A stretch of DNA of 64,000 nucleotides from Tubiluchus corallicola. Lineage: Eukaryota > Priapulida > Priapulimorpha > Priapulimorphida > Tubiluchidae. Shown piece after piece: positions 47,771 to 61,219 of this stretch (positions within the stretch are counted from its first letter, which is position 1; each line of letters begins with the position of its first letter). A program made the translations under genes and the position numbers. A model generated the notes under the pieces. The model ran no database searches. It was not told the origin of the DNA and was given only the letters and a program-made list of their open reading frames with translations. The DNA lies in assembly GCA_030141605.1 (NCBI GenBank), contig JAQGDQ010000130.1:453974-517973 (forward strand). Direction: 5' to 3'.

Positions 47771-48754
47771 AAATTGCTTTTTATTTGTACAAAATGTTTC
47801 AGCGAATGGTTACTCTGCATCCGGTTTAGTCCAAACGCTGGAGGCTGCATAACTGCTAAGCTGTGGAAATGACATGTGATATCTCTACAACAGTAACAGT
47901 TTCAAGAAGAACACCTTTTTAGAACTGTAGAAAAGCGTGGCCATAATTGTGATTTTTAAAACTTGTGTTAAGCGCAAACCTCCACAACAGTACGCTGATA
48001 GTACAGGTGCTTCAAAGCCTCTTTAGGGCTTCAAAAGACTTTTGAAGGGTATATTTATAGCACGTCATACAGTAGCGCAAAGAGGAAGAACCAGGAAATG
48101 AAACTAATAGGAAATATCGACGTCTCCTGGGTGATGGAGTCTCTGATTGCGTGCTGTCCAGAAATGGTGCGTTTGATGTGGAATCAGCTCAAATCCCAGC
48201 AGTTTTGACAGAAAAGCGCGCTGAAGCCTGACAAGAGAGGAAGTCTTGCAATGGCTTCATTGCTAACGTGCACCATTAGAGCTTAGAGAAAGAAAGTAAT
48301 CTTTTCTTGATGCATGTTTTACAGTTGCCAAGTTATGTATAAGTCAATGCTTCTAAACTCTCAATTAAGCTGTTATTACTTATCACAGACGTTTATGGTA
48401 TTGGCTTAGAGGAATATCACCAATACATTATTCAGCCCAGTTAATCAGAAAGGCTTTGATTAACATTAGGATATTTAGGGACTTATATGTTTTGTAGATA
48501 CTAAAATAAAGTTTGACCAAGTTAGCCACTTATTCAATTGGTTGTCGAACGGCCAGTCAATGAACCAGTCAGCCAATTATTTAATGGCTATTCAGTTGGA
48601 CAACCAGTCAATTATTAATTTTTTAATCAATTGATTGGATATTTAGTTAATACATTAGTAATTCCGTCACATAGTCAGGCAGCGAGTCTAACATGGAGTC
48701 CAGTCAGTTCCCCAAATTTCCATCCGAACTAAAATAAAATATAAAACAAAGAAA

Positions 48755-49330
48755 ACTACAGAGAAATCAATATCTTGTCCGTGTCATCAAGACAATTTGA
48801 AAGAATAATATCAGATCAACTTAATAAGCATTTTAAAAACTTATTTAACCCATATCTGTCTCCCTTTCAGCTAGGTAATGGCTATCAGAGTGTTTTAATA
48901 ACTTTGACAAGAGAATAGAAAATATCTTGTTGAAAACAAATACGTTGGTGCTATTTTTAATGGATCTGTCTAAGGAATTCGACTGCCTTCCGTATAAGCT
49001 CTTGATTGAAAAACTCAACTCAAAGCGTACAAGTTAGGTGAAAGTGCTGTGAATTTGATTTACGGAAAACAGTGTGTAAAATGACTTTTAATGCTGTTCT
49101 TAAATGTGTGCATCAAGGCTGTATTATTGGACCCTTTCTTTTTTAATACGTATTTTTTGGTTTGTGGAAAAAACCAAGTGCTTTAATTATGCAGACGACA
49201 ATCATTCCTTTTACATGGATTTAGTACACATTCTTGAGACTGAAGCGGCTGCCAAGTTTGAAGGATTGCCAAAAAACTTCAAATTTAAAGGAGGGTTTAC
49301 ATTGACACGAATGTTTCAAATATAAAATTC
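48755..49330 (+). pseudogene. LINE reverse transcriptase domain, decayed
   Basis: Plus-strand pieces in changing frames follow RT order: INILSVSSRQFERIISDQL (48757-48815), NPYLSPFQLGNGYQSVL (48848-48900), LMDLSKEFDCLPYKLLIEKL (48958-49018; the first catalytic Asp sits in the usual DLSK-FD motif), and NYADDNHSF (49185-49210; YADD box). Several frameshifts and stops, so inactive. Jockey/CR1-like by motif. The stretch just before it (48530-48690) is rich in degenerate cagtcaatt units. Confidence 0.85.
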
Positions 49331-49836
49331 AACTCCATGGCTGATAGCATCGCTTACTGATGACGTTATATATCCACAAATGCGCAATTTCTTCACGTCT
49401 CAATAGCAGCATTACGCACGACTACGCAGCAGGTATCTGGCAATAAGTACCTCACTTTCTTTCTTGGGGTATGTGAAAGCTATCATCAGTGCATTAAATA
49501 TTGACTCGGTACACACGTTAGAGCTCTGTATTATTCACCTTAATGAAGTTTCTCTGCTTGCTGGCATTCGTTGAGGAATTATGGCGTTTTCCGGGCCTAT
49601 TGGACTGGATGGGAACTACAAATAGAGTGGGCTGAACAGTAAATGGCTGTCATCTGTATGTGAAGTTGAAGCCCAGTGCTATATAGGCCTATCCATAACT
49701 TGTCGCAATATTTAAACCTATTAAACCTGTTACGCTTTAAGTAAGGCCATTTGCTGAAAAAATGGACAACTAGTTGCACATTAGTTATTATAATTTTAAT
49801 GCTAAAATTATTATTAACGATGATGCAAAGCGACAT

Positions 49837-50139
49837 TTAATTTGGGTATGTAATATTATTTGTACGTCTTAACCTTTTTAAGTGGTGCACTTTTCGTGAC
49901 GTCAGCACGAAGCCAGCTAAACGTACACGTGTGTTTGGCGGGAGGCAGTAATTCATTAAGCGCAAGCTGCAAATTCTTAAAATACGCTGTCTGCAGGGTC
50001 TAGCTGATTTTAAGATAATTGCACGTGCAGTAATGTCCTTAAAACCAACTTGATAATTTAACTCAACTCCTGGCGACTGATCACAGCCTTGTAGGAAATC
50101 AGTTAATAACATTCCCTCTGGTTCAGAAGAGCATGACAT
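49837..50139 (-). other. unrecognised open stretch
   Basis: Minus frame of 100 codons, starting MSCSSEPEGMLLTDFL just after a possible acceptor (gatctctttccag). No domain recognised. A possible donor (caagttggt) lies 31 codons in. Exon or chance. Confidence 0.2.
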
Positions 50140-50342
50140 TTCTGGAAAGAGATCAATACCGGCCAGAGTTTATCAAGAGCAAATGGACAGCACATTTCTC
50201 GGCTCTGTTGTGGTCGTTCAGGTTGACCTGAAATGGACGAAGGCGAGTTGGTTTTGTCTGGGGGAAGAGTGGACCTCTTATGCTTGGTGGTGATCTGATA
50301 TGAGTTCCTTCGTTTAGAGTGATCTGTGTAATTAATAGCACT

Positions 50343-50505
50343 GTTGAATAGAATGGAATTGGATTACAATAGATTAGAAAAAAATAGACTGGAACAGAAC
50401 AAGACAGGACAAGACAGGACCGAACCGAACCGTACAGAACGGAAGGGGGCAGAACAGAGCAGAACAGGACAGAACATGACATACCAGGACAGGACAGAAT
50501 ATATA
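50343..50505. repeat. degenerate pentanucleotide repeat (ACAGR)n
   Basis: Long run of agaac/aggac/agaat variants with period 5. The Arg/Thr/Glu/Asn frame on plus and the Ser/Val/Cys frame on minus are products of the repeat. Confidence 0.9.
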
Positions 50506-50579
50506 AAACAAGATCATTTTTTCCTTGGACACGATAAAAAATCAAAAAAACATGGCAAGAGCACGTTAAAAGTAAAATG

Positions 50580-52880
50580 ATAAAAATAGTTTGCAGAAAC
50601 TATTAAAATGTCGCGGATTTCTATACTGCACGTTACAGGCAAGTGCAATTTAAATAATACTGGCAAAAATTTAAAATCTGAAAGGTGTAGTAAGTCTATA
50701 TCTCAATAAATCTCTGACTAATATTTTAATTAGAAATTATTGCCATGCAAGTCAATTAAAATCTGTTTGCTCATCATTCTTGTGTCCATCCCATTTTTAT
50801 AAAGTAAATGTCTGATGCTATGATTAAACCATATATTGATCTCACCAGAATAAGAATAATAACGGAGTTATTAAGTAAGCCATTGGCTAGCAACTGTTAT
50901 TAACAGAGTTTACCAAATAAGCCAATGTATTCATTATCCCGTATATTGTAATAATATTTTGATCAATACAAATTACTGCTATTACTAATAAAGCGAAGCC
51001 AATATCACGATTTAATGTTGTGGAGGGACTGCAGTAAATCCTCCGTGTATCCAAATTGCCGTAGTTGTAGTTGCCCCTGCCATTGCTGTTGCCTCGCTCT
51101 ATTGGTAAAAACTCGCATTCAAATCACCAGGTCGATCAGAGTGCATTTATGTGAGACGTAAACTGTGTTGCATCGATTTACCTGCAGCTAATGAAGCCAA
51201 ACTGTACACGCCGTAAAATGTTGACTGCACCATAAATCAACCGTTATTTAACTGTACTGATTTTTCTCTTCGTTGCTACATAGAAAGGCTCCCAAACAAC
51301 ACTTTAGTATATACACACACGGAGACGGTTTAACCAGTTAGTTCATTTAGTCTGTTTACACAGATCATTTTCCATTGACTTGGTTTGCTGATATGGTACC
51401 AAAAACAACTTAATTACTAATGCTATAATAATAGGCCTGCACGTACAAGTTCTCTCAAACTTTGTTTTCCAGTTAGACAGTTCACCAAAGGAAAATGGAA
51501 TGAAACCAATTAAATTAAATTTCTAGCCATTCTATTACCGAGTAGATCATTAAGTGTTGGGATAAACGCATTTCGTTTTATATGTAATACTCTGCACAGT
51601 TCAGTAAGTTCAGTAATTTAACACGATGTTTAAGAATTAATGTGTTAGCCAGGCAATTCTTGGTTCAATAGCCTGAAAGCTGTAAAGTGGAATTATAAAA
51701 TTATTATTATATTCTGTCAACAGACAGTTTGCAGTGGGGGCGGTTTTACCATGAACCATTTACATCGACCTTAAAATTGAATCCAATAATATCGCAATCA
51801 GCTTACAGTAATTGGCACACCCAATGCAAACTGCCCACGCTGTCAATAGCAGAAGGGGAAATGCTATTAAAGTTGCATAGGTCACATCTATAATCAGGGA
51901 AATGGGGTGATATCAAGGCACATTAGAACAATTTGAAGTGGTAGACGTAAATGCGGCAGTAGAGTTAATCATAAATCTATACATTTTTATAGAGATACAC
52001 GAATATATTCTTAATTCCTTATTCTTATATCTATATTCCTTAATAATGGATGAAATGGAGAAGTAAAGTATGTCTTTGTAAACACTAATAATAATAGCCT
52101 AGTATGTAGCCTTTTATCGTTTCAATTTTATGTTGCATTTTGTGCTACACACATTGTTGGAAATTTGAAATATAGGAATACACTATATAAATGACGCTAT
52201 ATAAATGGTGACGCGGATACTTTGGTAGATATCCCCAAAAAGTAATCCGCTATAGTCCACAGAAAACTGACAAGGCGCAATTGAAAGTTTTTTTGTATAA
52301 ACATATTTGTTTAAATACAGAATTATCAGTAAAACGGCAAGCTGCTTAACTCAAGATTCTTCTGTATAAGTATTAAAAAATTAATACACACTCGAACCCA
52401 CTATAAAGACAGTTAAATAAGATACGCTTACAATTATAAAAAATCGTTATATACTTTTACAAATAAACACTGTAAGAAATAAATGAAATAACTGATGTCA
52501 ATTTGACAGAATATATAAGAACAATAAATAGGTTAAAAACAAGTTGCAAAAATAATACGACTAGCCAGCCATAACTTAAACAAACAAGATTGTAACAATG
52601 ACATAGTTTAAGAGAAAGAAGACAATCCCACACAAGCTATTATAGTTAAATTTGTTTTTTTGAAGATGTAATATATACATTTGTGTTTCAAACATAAGCA
52701 GATAATTAACAGAGTCAGACAGATCATTATATTCACAGAGCTTACATTTTTCGCTAACAACTGAAAGTTGGTACACGGCAAGTAATTAACTTAGAACACT
52801 TGAATAAGTTAAGCTATTTGAATTTGGTAGGCTACTCTATTTGGAATAATTAACATCATAAGTTGCAATTATTGATGTTA
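50580..52880. other. stretch without recognisable gene
   Basis: AT-rich DNA with no repeat, RNA gene or coding signature that I could identify on either strand. Confidence 0.4.
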
Positions 52881-52999
52881 CATATAACTGCTTGTTGTGT
52901 TCAATAGAAAAATATTTCTTGCCTATTCAAATTGAGTCAATAAAGAACACAATACACTTGCGGTTTTATGAAGGAAAATATCATCAAGTACAAGTTATA

Positions 53000-53215
53000 A
53001 TTGCTCATCCTTGTTGTCAATACTCGGCGATGGCGCGGGAGAAAAATCCTCCCTGTTTGAAACCGCGCACTTGTGGAAAATACGCAGCGTTGTTGACATT
53101 GCCGTTAGATTTAATAAGGCAGATATTTTCGACAAGATGCTTCTGGGTGTCGTGCGAAGTCTTTAAATGCGCAATTGAGTTCAAGTCAAACAAGGACATG
53201 AACTGTTAGAATAGG
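53000..53215 (-). other. GC-rich island, open on both strands
   Basis: Distinctly more GC- and CpG-rich than its AT-rich surroundings (tcggcgatggcgcggg, aaaccgcgcac). Minus: 60 codons, MSLFDLNSIAHL to KSNGNVNNAAYFPQV, GGFFSRAIAEY and stop. Plus: open for 105 codons over a larger span. The minus reading looks more protein-like. No family recognised. It may be an isolated exon, a fragment of a conserved gene, or non-coding. Confidence 0.3.
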
Positions 53216-53219
53216 GGGA

Positions 53220-55310
53220 TGATTGAGAAAGGACGGGCAGTCGGTTGAACAAACACGATTCTTACTTCAGTTGAAAGACTATATATATAAGTTCAGAAAG
53301 TAGCAAGTCCTGTTATTCACTGCTGTCACTGCACTCGCATCAATTTGCAGTAATTAGTAGCAGAATATGCCTACTATTGCAGCAACTGGCACCTATAGTG
53401 CCTTTCATTCCAGTTCTCTGGTAGCATATAACGAAATAGATTCTTTTTGTTGATTTTATAGAAAAAACGTAATATAATTGCTTTGTGCTAACATTGTTTT
53501 TGATTACGAACTAAAATCTAATAACAAAATAAAAAAATGCTATTTTGTCTCCTATGACTAGTTGTTTGAAAATTTGATGCACTAAAATTGTAACTACATT
53601 AAGGACCTTCTACTTTATAAAGTTTTTATAGTAAGTCTTTTCCATCCGAAACGAGAAGATGTGCGTTCAAATGGCTCCATGCGCCCCCCCCCCAATTTCT
53701 TTCTCAACCTTCCCTCATTTCACGTTCCCTTTCCCTTTGTCCCATTATAGATAGTTTAGTTTATGTTTATTTAAAAATTATAAACTTTTTTTTTGTTACT
53801 ATATACTTTTATTTTATTGTAAAATTGCAATGTACTTTTAATGAACATGGACTAAATCAAGCTATTCAAGTTGAGAATATGGAGAATGCATTTGTGGTGT
53901 TAGAAAGCTTTTTTGAATAGCCAAACAGACTACACCAAGTTCTCTGATGACCTCTTTTGTGGTTTCTCGTCTTTTTGCTTTTGCGTATCATTCAATAGTG
54001 CATGATTAATTTTTTCAGCGAATTTTAATGAGAATTCGTTGGAAACAATCAATTTAACCAAAATACCAAAATATTTCTAATATCATTTGCCGTATGGTAA
54101 CGCATTTAGAGAATTATTCGTTAAGTAAGCAAAGTAGTAACAGTAACTGACTATCATCTGACTTACTAAGATGTATATTTGTAGCTCTAAAAATGATTGT
54201 TGAGTTCGACAGATTTTTTCCAGCTAGTTCAACATCTCTTGTGTATGGATGGTAACGTCTTTTTAGATAATCATTGAACGACATTCACACTTGATACACT
54301 GACCTGTTCTTATTGGCTGTTTCCCTTCCATTTTCATTGTTCATGTTTGACTGGCCAGTTTGTGTATCAATAGACTAACTACCTTACCGAGTGATTGACA
54401 AACCCACAGACCAGTGATAAGTGAGGATTATGTGGCTTGTTTTAATTGTCCTGTTTACCTGAACGTGGTTGTTTGATTAAACTCTCAACCACTAAGTTGA
54501 AAAAATTAATTTCGAAGTTACGTTTCAGCCACAGCGAGGAGACAACTTTTTACGTCTCTATTTTGTCTGATCACTGGGTTTACTTATTGGTAAGTGCTCT
54601 TTCTCCTTGTTGACCATCAGTAAAGCGAAATAGAAAGCAATAAAGAAAATTACTCGTTTCTGTCGAGTGGTCGTTATTCGTCAAAACGAACAAGACCTTT
54701 CTTTAACATTTTCGGTTTGTTCAAGTAGTTTAATCAAAGTCTTTGAGCAATAAGAGCAAAAACTCTTCCATTTTGCTCTCTCCAATCCCTTTTGGCCATA
54801 AAACTGGCTTTTCATTCTTAAAGTCGGTGCCAATTTGTCCAAATGACGTTTGGCTCTGTTTATGAAGGATTATTTTGCTTGCAATCTACCCATTATTCTA
54901 CAGAATTTGATCACCTATTTATATGGTAGAAGCCAAAGACGATTATGCTAATGTTTGAAGGTTTTCTGACTGTGACAGTGCTTTGCCATTTTATTTTTGA
55001 TGATGAATAATACAAATCTTAATCTTTGAATTGCAAGATTTTATTTTTGTGGAAGGCAGAGCACATTGGTTTAGTTGCTGCCAGTTTTTATTTTTCCTAA
55101 TTAGCTGTTGTCGCTTTAATCTTCTATAATTGCCGTCATTGTCAATCTGTTAGTTTACTTATTGAAGAAAAAGACATAGGCCCATTTGGTATCATTTTTA
55201 CAATAAGAACTTTTGCTGAATGTGTAAAATACTGCAAATGAGACTTTTGTTGTATGGATGTTAAAAGGATGTTTTTGTAGTTAACGGTTTCTTAATTTAG
55301 CTTTAAGGCG
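53220..55310. other. stretch without recognisable gene
   Basis: AT-rich DNA. A C-run (near 53683) is the only marked feature. No coding or repeat family identified. Confidence 0.4.
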
Positions 55311-55314
55311 CGCG

Positions 55315-55445
55315 GGCAGACGGACGGACAGACAGACAGACAGATAGACAGACAGACAGACAGACAGACAGGCGGACAGGCAGGCGGACAGGCAGGCAGG
55401 CAGGCAGGCAGGCAGATAGATATGTAGCCACATAGATACATACAT
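55315..55445. repeat. (GACA)n / (GGCA)n microsatellite
   Basis: Tetranucleotide tract changing from gaca units to ggca/ggac units and then gata units. Confidence 0.95.
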
Positions 55446-55539
55446 AGCTACAAAGGTTTATTTTCATGCAAAAGTGCAGTTTAAAGCTGGTTTTTTGTTT
55501 TTTTTATAATCAGTTGGGCGCACTGCTAGTTGTAATTTA

Positions 55540-55680
55540 GCACTCACGGGCAGAGCCAACTTAGTTCAAATGATGAGGCAGGACTGAAATCTAGCTCATT
55601 ATCAAGGATATGCCTCTAAGGTGAGGTACTGTCTCAGCCACGTTTAGATGAGTATCCATTCCTCGACGAGATTAGTTTCC
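55540..55680 (-). repeat. SINE-like copy
   Basis: Shares with 5136-5290 and 62650-62760 the blocks tagcactca-ggcagag, ggactgaaatctagctcatt and aaggatatgcctctaa (plus-strand text). Same orientation as the other two. No clear tail. Confidence 0.5.
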
Positions 55681-55963
55681 ACGGCAGTATGGACACCCCG
55701 CAGAACAAGTTTTGAACACGACAGTCATACATCCGTTCGTTGACCATGCTGAGTGTCATTTAACTGTGGTCGCGCAGTAAACAACCGGCTTCTCGCCTCT
55801 TTTCTATTGCACTTTTTAACAAAGTAAATTATGAAAAAATTATTAATATTGTTTCACATGGAAAACAAGTCAAATTTTACTATTCCTTACGCGTTGTCAC
55901 ATCAATAGAGCACAAGCTCCTCTTCGTTTATCAGCACCATTAACACCGTATTCATCATTCTTT

Positions 55964-56350
55964 CTATAATTTCGGCAACAGTTTAAGCTGCTTATCGAAT
56001 ACACTCAGAGTTATCCGTCTCTTGCAGACATTCTGTGCAAAGCGATTGTCATTAAAACAGCCAAGACCACTTCCATCTTGCCATAATGGATTCCTTGAGG
56101 TTGATATATGAGACTTACTCTGGCTAATTGAGCCAGCGGTCGATTTAAATTCACTATTTCTGTTGGTTAAGGGTTTAAAATGAAAGTTATGGCTAATCTG
56201 TTTTTTTGTCTGGCACGAAAGTTTATGAATAACTGAACTGCAACAATTTTTGTATAGAGATTTTTTGGCTGGGTTGTTTTCGTTTAGAGCATGGTTCTCC
56301 CAGAGCAAAAACATGTAACTTGCTGGTCTGCCGTTTCGTAAGCATATTTA
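55964..56350 (-). other. unrecognised open frame of up to 128 codons
   Basis: Minus strand open from ~56350 to a TAG at 55964. It includes NPLWQDGSGLGCFNDNRF and KRRITLSVFDKQLKLLPK at the C-terminus; the first half is Ser/Asn/Lys-rich. It is the longest non-repetitive open frame in the right half and could be a terminal exon, but no family was recognised and no other exon was found. Confidence 0.3.
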
Positions 56351-57599
56351 TTGCTAAATAGCTCAAGGCTCAGTAAAAATAATAGTATAATGAAGAATGT
56401 TATATTATCGAAAAATATTCAGTTTAGACACAAACAATAGATTAGCTGAAGTGCTGATACATTATTAACTTGACGTTGTGTCTCATCAAACGTCAAGTTT
56501 GCTCATCACTATGAATTTGTAGAAAGTTCACACTCACCCTAAATCTAGTTTAATTTACAGCCAAACATGAAAAGATAAAGAATGAACTTAGCCTATGGTT
56601 TTCAGTCTTTGTCGCCGTTAACTGTCTGTTAGGCGCACGTTATCATCACAGCAATTCTCTTCGCGTTTAAAAAACCCAAAACCCAAAATGTACTGTAGAA
56701 AAAATAGTTTTAGCAAATATAAAATAACAAAAACATAATAAAAGTATAATGGTAATAAAATACTTTTGTACTGTTTAATTAATAATAAAACTATTTACTA
56801 AAACTAAAAGGGTTTTTTAAATCTGTAGAATGAAATCTTTTATAAAGAAATTAACAAAAAATCGTTAAAACAAAGACGTTGTCAGTAAGAGGTATTTACA
56901 TTTTTTACCCTGCTTACATTTATGCTTTATACAACTAGGCAATAAATGAGAAGAACTGTTATGGCTTGGTGCTACTGAGCGTTAGAGTTAACTCCTTTTG
57001 CTGTTGTCTTTTACTGCTTAAACGTCAAATAATCTCTTCTTTAGCACCATAACCTATTTCTAGTTGATGTAGGACCTATTTGCAACAGGAGAGTTATTCA
57101 CTTGCAGGCTCAATTTGGAACCGCCTATTGTTTAAGTATTTAGGAATGTATCTAATGTATAGGCATGAACAAATCGCAGTATTTCAGAGTAGGTAAAAGG
57201 CAGTCTACTTTTTTCTTATTGTCCTGTTATTTTAATCAATTATAACCGAGGTTAGTTTTTTACATCATACGTGTATAGTGTATAGTAACTGATGATGGCA
57301 ATGGTTCACTCAGTGGGCAGTAATGAAATACTCTTGAACTTTTGCCAGCGCTCTATTAGTCAACAAAAGTTAATCACCTATTAATTTGTAATGAACTATT
57401 GACGTTAACTAGCATTATTGATTGTTAACGTATGGATGAATTCTCCAAACTTGGAGAGGGCAGCTTGAGAGCTCGATCTGGGCAAGCGAGAGAAGTAAAA
57501 GTGTGGTGACTCCTGTGTGACAAAAGAGAAATGGAAGCACTGTGCGTGGAATGTATGGCAAAAAGATCAAGAGTAAAGCACGGAGTTTCATGTGCGGTG

Positions 57600-58700
57600 A
57601 AGAGTAAATCATTGAGTGTCATCTGTGGTAAAGAGTAAGGCACGAAAGCACGGAGTGTCATATGTTGTAAAGAGCGAATAACGGAATGTTATGCGTGGTA
57701 AAAATTAAATCATGGAGTGTCATGTATAGTAAAGAGTAAACCATGGAGTGTCATGTGTAGTAAAGATTAAATCATGGAGTGTCATGTGTGGTATTGAGTA
57801 AAGCACGGAATGTCATGTGTAGTAAAGATTAAATCATGGAGTGTCATGTGTGGTAACGAGTAAATCATGGAGTGTCATGTGTGGTAAGGAGTAAACCATG
57901 GAGTGTCATGTGTAGTAAAGATTAAATCATGGAGTGTCATGTGTGGTATTGAGTAAAGCACGGAATGTCATGTGCTGTAAAGATTAAATCATGGAATGTC
58001 ATGTGTAGTAACGATTAAATCATGGAGTGTCGTGTGTGGTAAGAAGTAAACCATGGAGTGTCATGTGTAGTAAAGATTAAATCATGGAGTGTCATGTGTA
58101 GTAAAGATTAAATCATGGAGTGTCATGTGTAGTAAAGATTAAATCACGGAGTGTCATGTGTAGTAACGATTAAATCATGGAGTGTCGTGTGTGGTAAGGA
58201 GTAAACCATGGAGTGTCATGTGTAGTAAAGATTAAATCATGGAGTGTCATGTGTGGTATTGAGTAAAGCACGGAATGTCATGTGCTGTAAAGATTAAATC
58301 ATGGAATGTCATGTGTAGTAACGATTAAATCATGGAGTGTCGTGTGTGGTAAGAAGTAAACCATGGAGTGTCATGTGTAGTAAAGATTAAATCACGGAGT
58401 GTCATGTGTAGTAAAGATTAAATCATGGAGTGTCATGTGTAGTAAAGATTAAATCACGGAGTGTCATGTGTAGTAACGATTAAATCATGGAGTGTCGTGT
58501 GTAGTAAAGATTAAATCATGGAGTGTCATGTGTGGTATTGAGTAAAGCACGGAATGTCATGTGTTGTAAAGATTAAATCATGGAATGTCATGTATGGTAA
58601 AGAGTAAATAACGGAGTGTCATGTGCGGGAAAGAGTAAAACGCGGAATGTTATCGTGGTAAAGAGAAAAGCACAGAGTGTCATGTGTGGAAAAGAGTAAA
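57600..58700. repeat. 31-bp minisatellite with higher-order structure
   Basis: About 34 units with a period of 31 bp (catggagtgtcatgtgtagt plus aaagattaaat), e.g. starts at 57711 and 57742. Marker variants (gtgtggtatt at 57786, 57941, 58251 and 58530) are spaced 155, 310 and 279 bp, that is 5, 10 and 9 units, so blocks of several units were duplicated together. Units at both ends are more divergent. No coding. Confidence 0.95.
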
Positions 58701-59293
58701 GCTATGATGTGTCGTCCTGTACATGTGCGAGAAATAAGTATGGTGTGTCATGCGTAGCAAGAAAATAAAAATGTGATATCTCATGTCTGACGAGAGAGAA
58801 ATAAAAACATGGTTTGTCTTGTGTACTAAAAAGAGAATTATTAGTATGGTGCGCCGTCTGAGATAACAAAATATACTGTCAGATCTATTTGCTGTACCTG
58901 AAGGATCTGTACCTGTCATTACGATAGTGTTATTTTCTGCATTATTTTCGCCTCTTTATTATCTAACTCCATGGAAGCGACAGCGACTAGGTCCTCCTGT
59001 GATTGTCGCGACAGTCTGACGTAGCTCAATTGATGCCCAATTAAAAATTAATGAAGTAGTGTGATTAATCTACCAGCGATTGTTACGCTTCGTCTAACTC
59101 TTTCATCATGCTTCGTTTAACTCTTTCATTAAGAGAAAGTAATTGACTGTCCTGTTTACACTATTGACTATTGACGAAAAATACTGGCATATCTTGTTGC
59201 TTTCCTTCTTAAGTTGAAGTCTGAAAATAAATGACTCAGGGAAGCATGAAACAGATGAGCGAAAAAATATAATAATTTTTCCATTTTTAAAAT

Positions 59294-60374
59294 CAGTGGT
59301 GTGGCTAGAGCTTGAGGCGCCCGTCGCGGCACTTAAGTTTCCCGGTAAATATAGGTAAGTGAATGTAAGTAAATATATTTTACATACATTTACCTATGTA
59401 ATATTCGTTGTATTCTATTGTAGTAGTCATATATCTTAAAAGCAAGTTCGTAATACATTGCAATGCGGATGACCCATTACTTAAGCTTAATTTATTTAGT
59501 GGCAAGATTATCTATCCAGCAAAATGTGGATAGTCAAACATAAAACTGATTTGAGGCCATCCACTGTTCATACAAAATTTAATATGTTTGCGTGCGTGCT
59601 AATTTTCCGCACTGGACACAGCTAAATGCAATTTTACTGCATTATAGACCATTTTGCGGTTGCTAGAAGCTATTTCCTCAGGCAAGTTCACCTCAAACTC
59701 GTGACATAATTTCACTACTACTATGAAAGCGCTTGGGCCCACCCCCTAAATGCAGAAGTGCAGTTACAGTTAGCTAAAAACTGTCTAGACAACGGAAATC
59801 GATAAGAGAATCGACACTATGTAAGTGATATACATAAAGAGGACTTCACTATGCAAATCAGCTGGATGCTCGGGAATTGCGTAAACAAGCAAGGGGTTGG
59901 TGTGTTTCTTGGTATGCTGCTAAAAAACTTTATTTAGCCCTAAAAGTTTCTTAGAAATTCTGTGGACGCACGTGCGTTAGTGCGTCTGCCTGCCGGCGCC
60001 CATGGATGTACGGAAAAATGTAAAAGTTTATGCAACTAACACAAATGTGAAGCTATGTTAGTGTTATTAACGCAGTATGTCATTTACGAAATAAACAAAC
60101 TAGAATTCCGTAAAACAGTAAAACATTAAAAGCACTGTTTGCTATTTGCAAGGGAGGAAATAATTTCACATACGTAAATACCACAAAGCTATTGGTACGT
60201 TATCATCTTTCTTTGCCGGAAACTTTCGGCAGTAGGGGGCATAAGCCGTGATTTTCTTGGGCAAGAAAATTAGGTCAGGTATTTGTCTTTCTACTTTTCC
60301 GACAGAATCAACTTTTTCAGCGCACTCGCAAAAGTGCCGCCGCTGCGCCCCGCATCCTCTTAACTACGCCACTG
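59294..60374. mobile_element. non-autonomous hAT-like element
   Basis: The left end cagtggtgtggctag, with ggcgcccgtcgcggcactt, and the right end, read in reverse as cagtggcgtagttaag with cagcggcggcactttt, form imperfect ~45-bp inverted repeats. Flanking octamers tttaaaat and cttacaat agree at 6 of 8 positions, fitting the 8-bp target duplication of hAT elements. The 1081-bp interior has no transposase frame. Confidence 0.75.
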
Positions 60375-61159
60375 CTTACAATAGTTTTTTTATCAACTAC
60401 AGTTTCGAAATTTGAAATCGTGTAATTTTACATACAGTTTTGACAACACAAAACACAGGTACTGAAGCAATTTCACTGCATGTAGGTATAGCAGTTCTTA
60501 CGTTATGTTACTATATTCATAATTTTCTCGTTTGTCTTTTTTTATTTGTATGTTTATGTTATTTCACACAAGTGACTTGTTTTTTGTTCAGATAATTTTT
60601 AAAAATACAACTGATTACAGTTGCTCTTAGGAGGGCCTTGTCGTGGCCTTTAGGAACTAAATATCACCAGTAAATTCTAGAACTTCTTACCTCGCAAAAC
60701 ATTTATTGCAGGTTTGTAGACGTTTTTACAGTGCATGTTTTGTTTAAATCCAGGCCAACAGAAATTTTTTTCAGCTTGAGAGAAACGTGATGAGGGGAAA
60801 TGTAAAACAGTCATGACATAGCCTGTATTTGAGCAAGGGCATGTGAATACTAAATGTGATACTAAAATTTTATCTAGTTTTGTTAGGGAGTGTTTTGATT
60901 TGAACTAATTTATTACCTATTTATAAATTCTGATTAGTGCCGTTCTATTGTTACATGGTCCATTAATAGATCTATGATAATTAATTCAAAGTACGCAAAA
61001 GTTCAGCATTTAGATCGTTTTCACTTCACATCTCATCCCTGGACACGAATGTGGATTAATTTAATGATTTTTAATATGAATGCGTTTTAGTTATAACATG
61101 TTTGATTTAATGATTTTGTTGTGAGGCTTTTTAAATGTGTAATTTTAAATGGCTAATAA

Positions 61160-61160
<1 letters not shown>

Positions 61161-61215
<55 letters not shown>
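61161..61215. repeat. (AAT)n microsatellite
   Basis: About 18 units of a trinucleotide in AT-rich DNA. Confidence 0.97.

Positions 61216-61219
<4 letters not shown>

Noticed and set aside
50153-50580. Frames on both strands with Arg/Thr/Glu or Ser/Val/Leu runs
   Set aside because: Period-5 repeat with no stops; no protein signature.
57425-57661. Minus-strand frames of 65-78 codons
   Set aside because: They overlap the diverged edge of the 31-bp minisatellite and show no domain.
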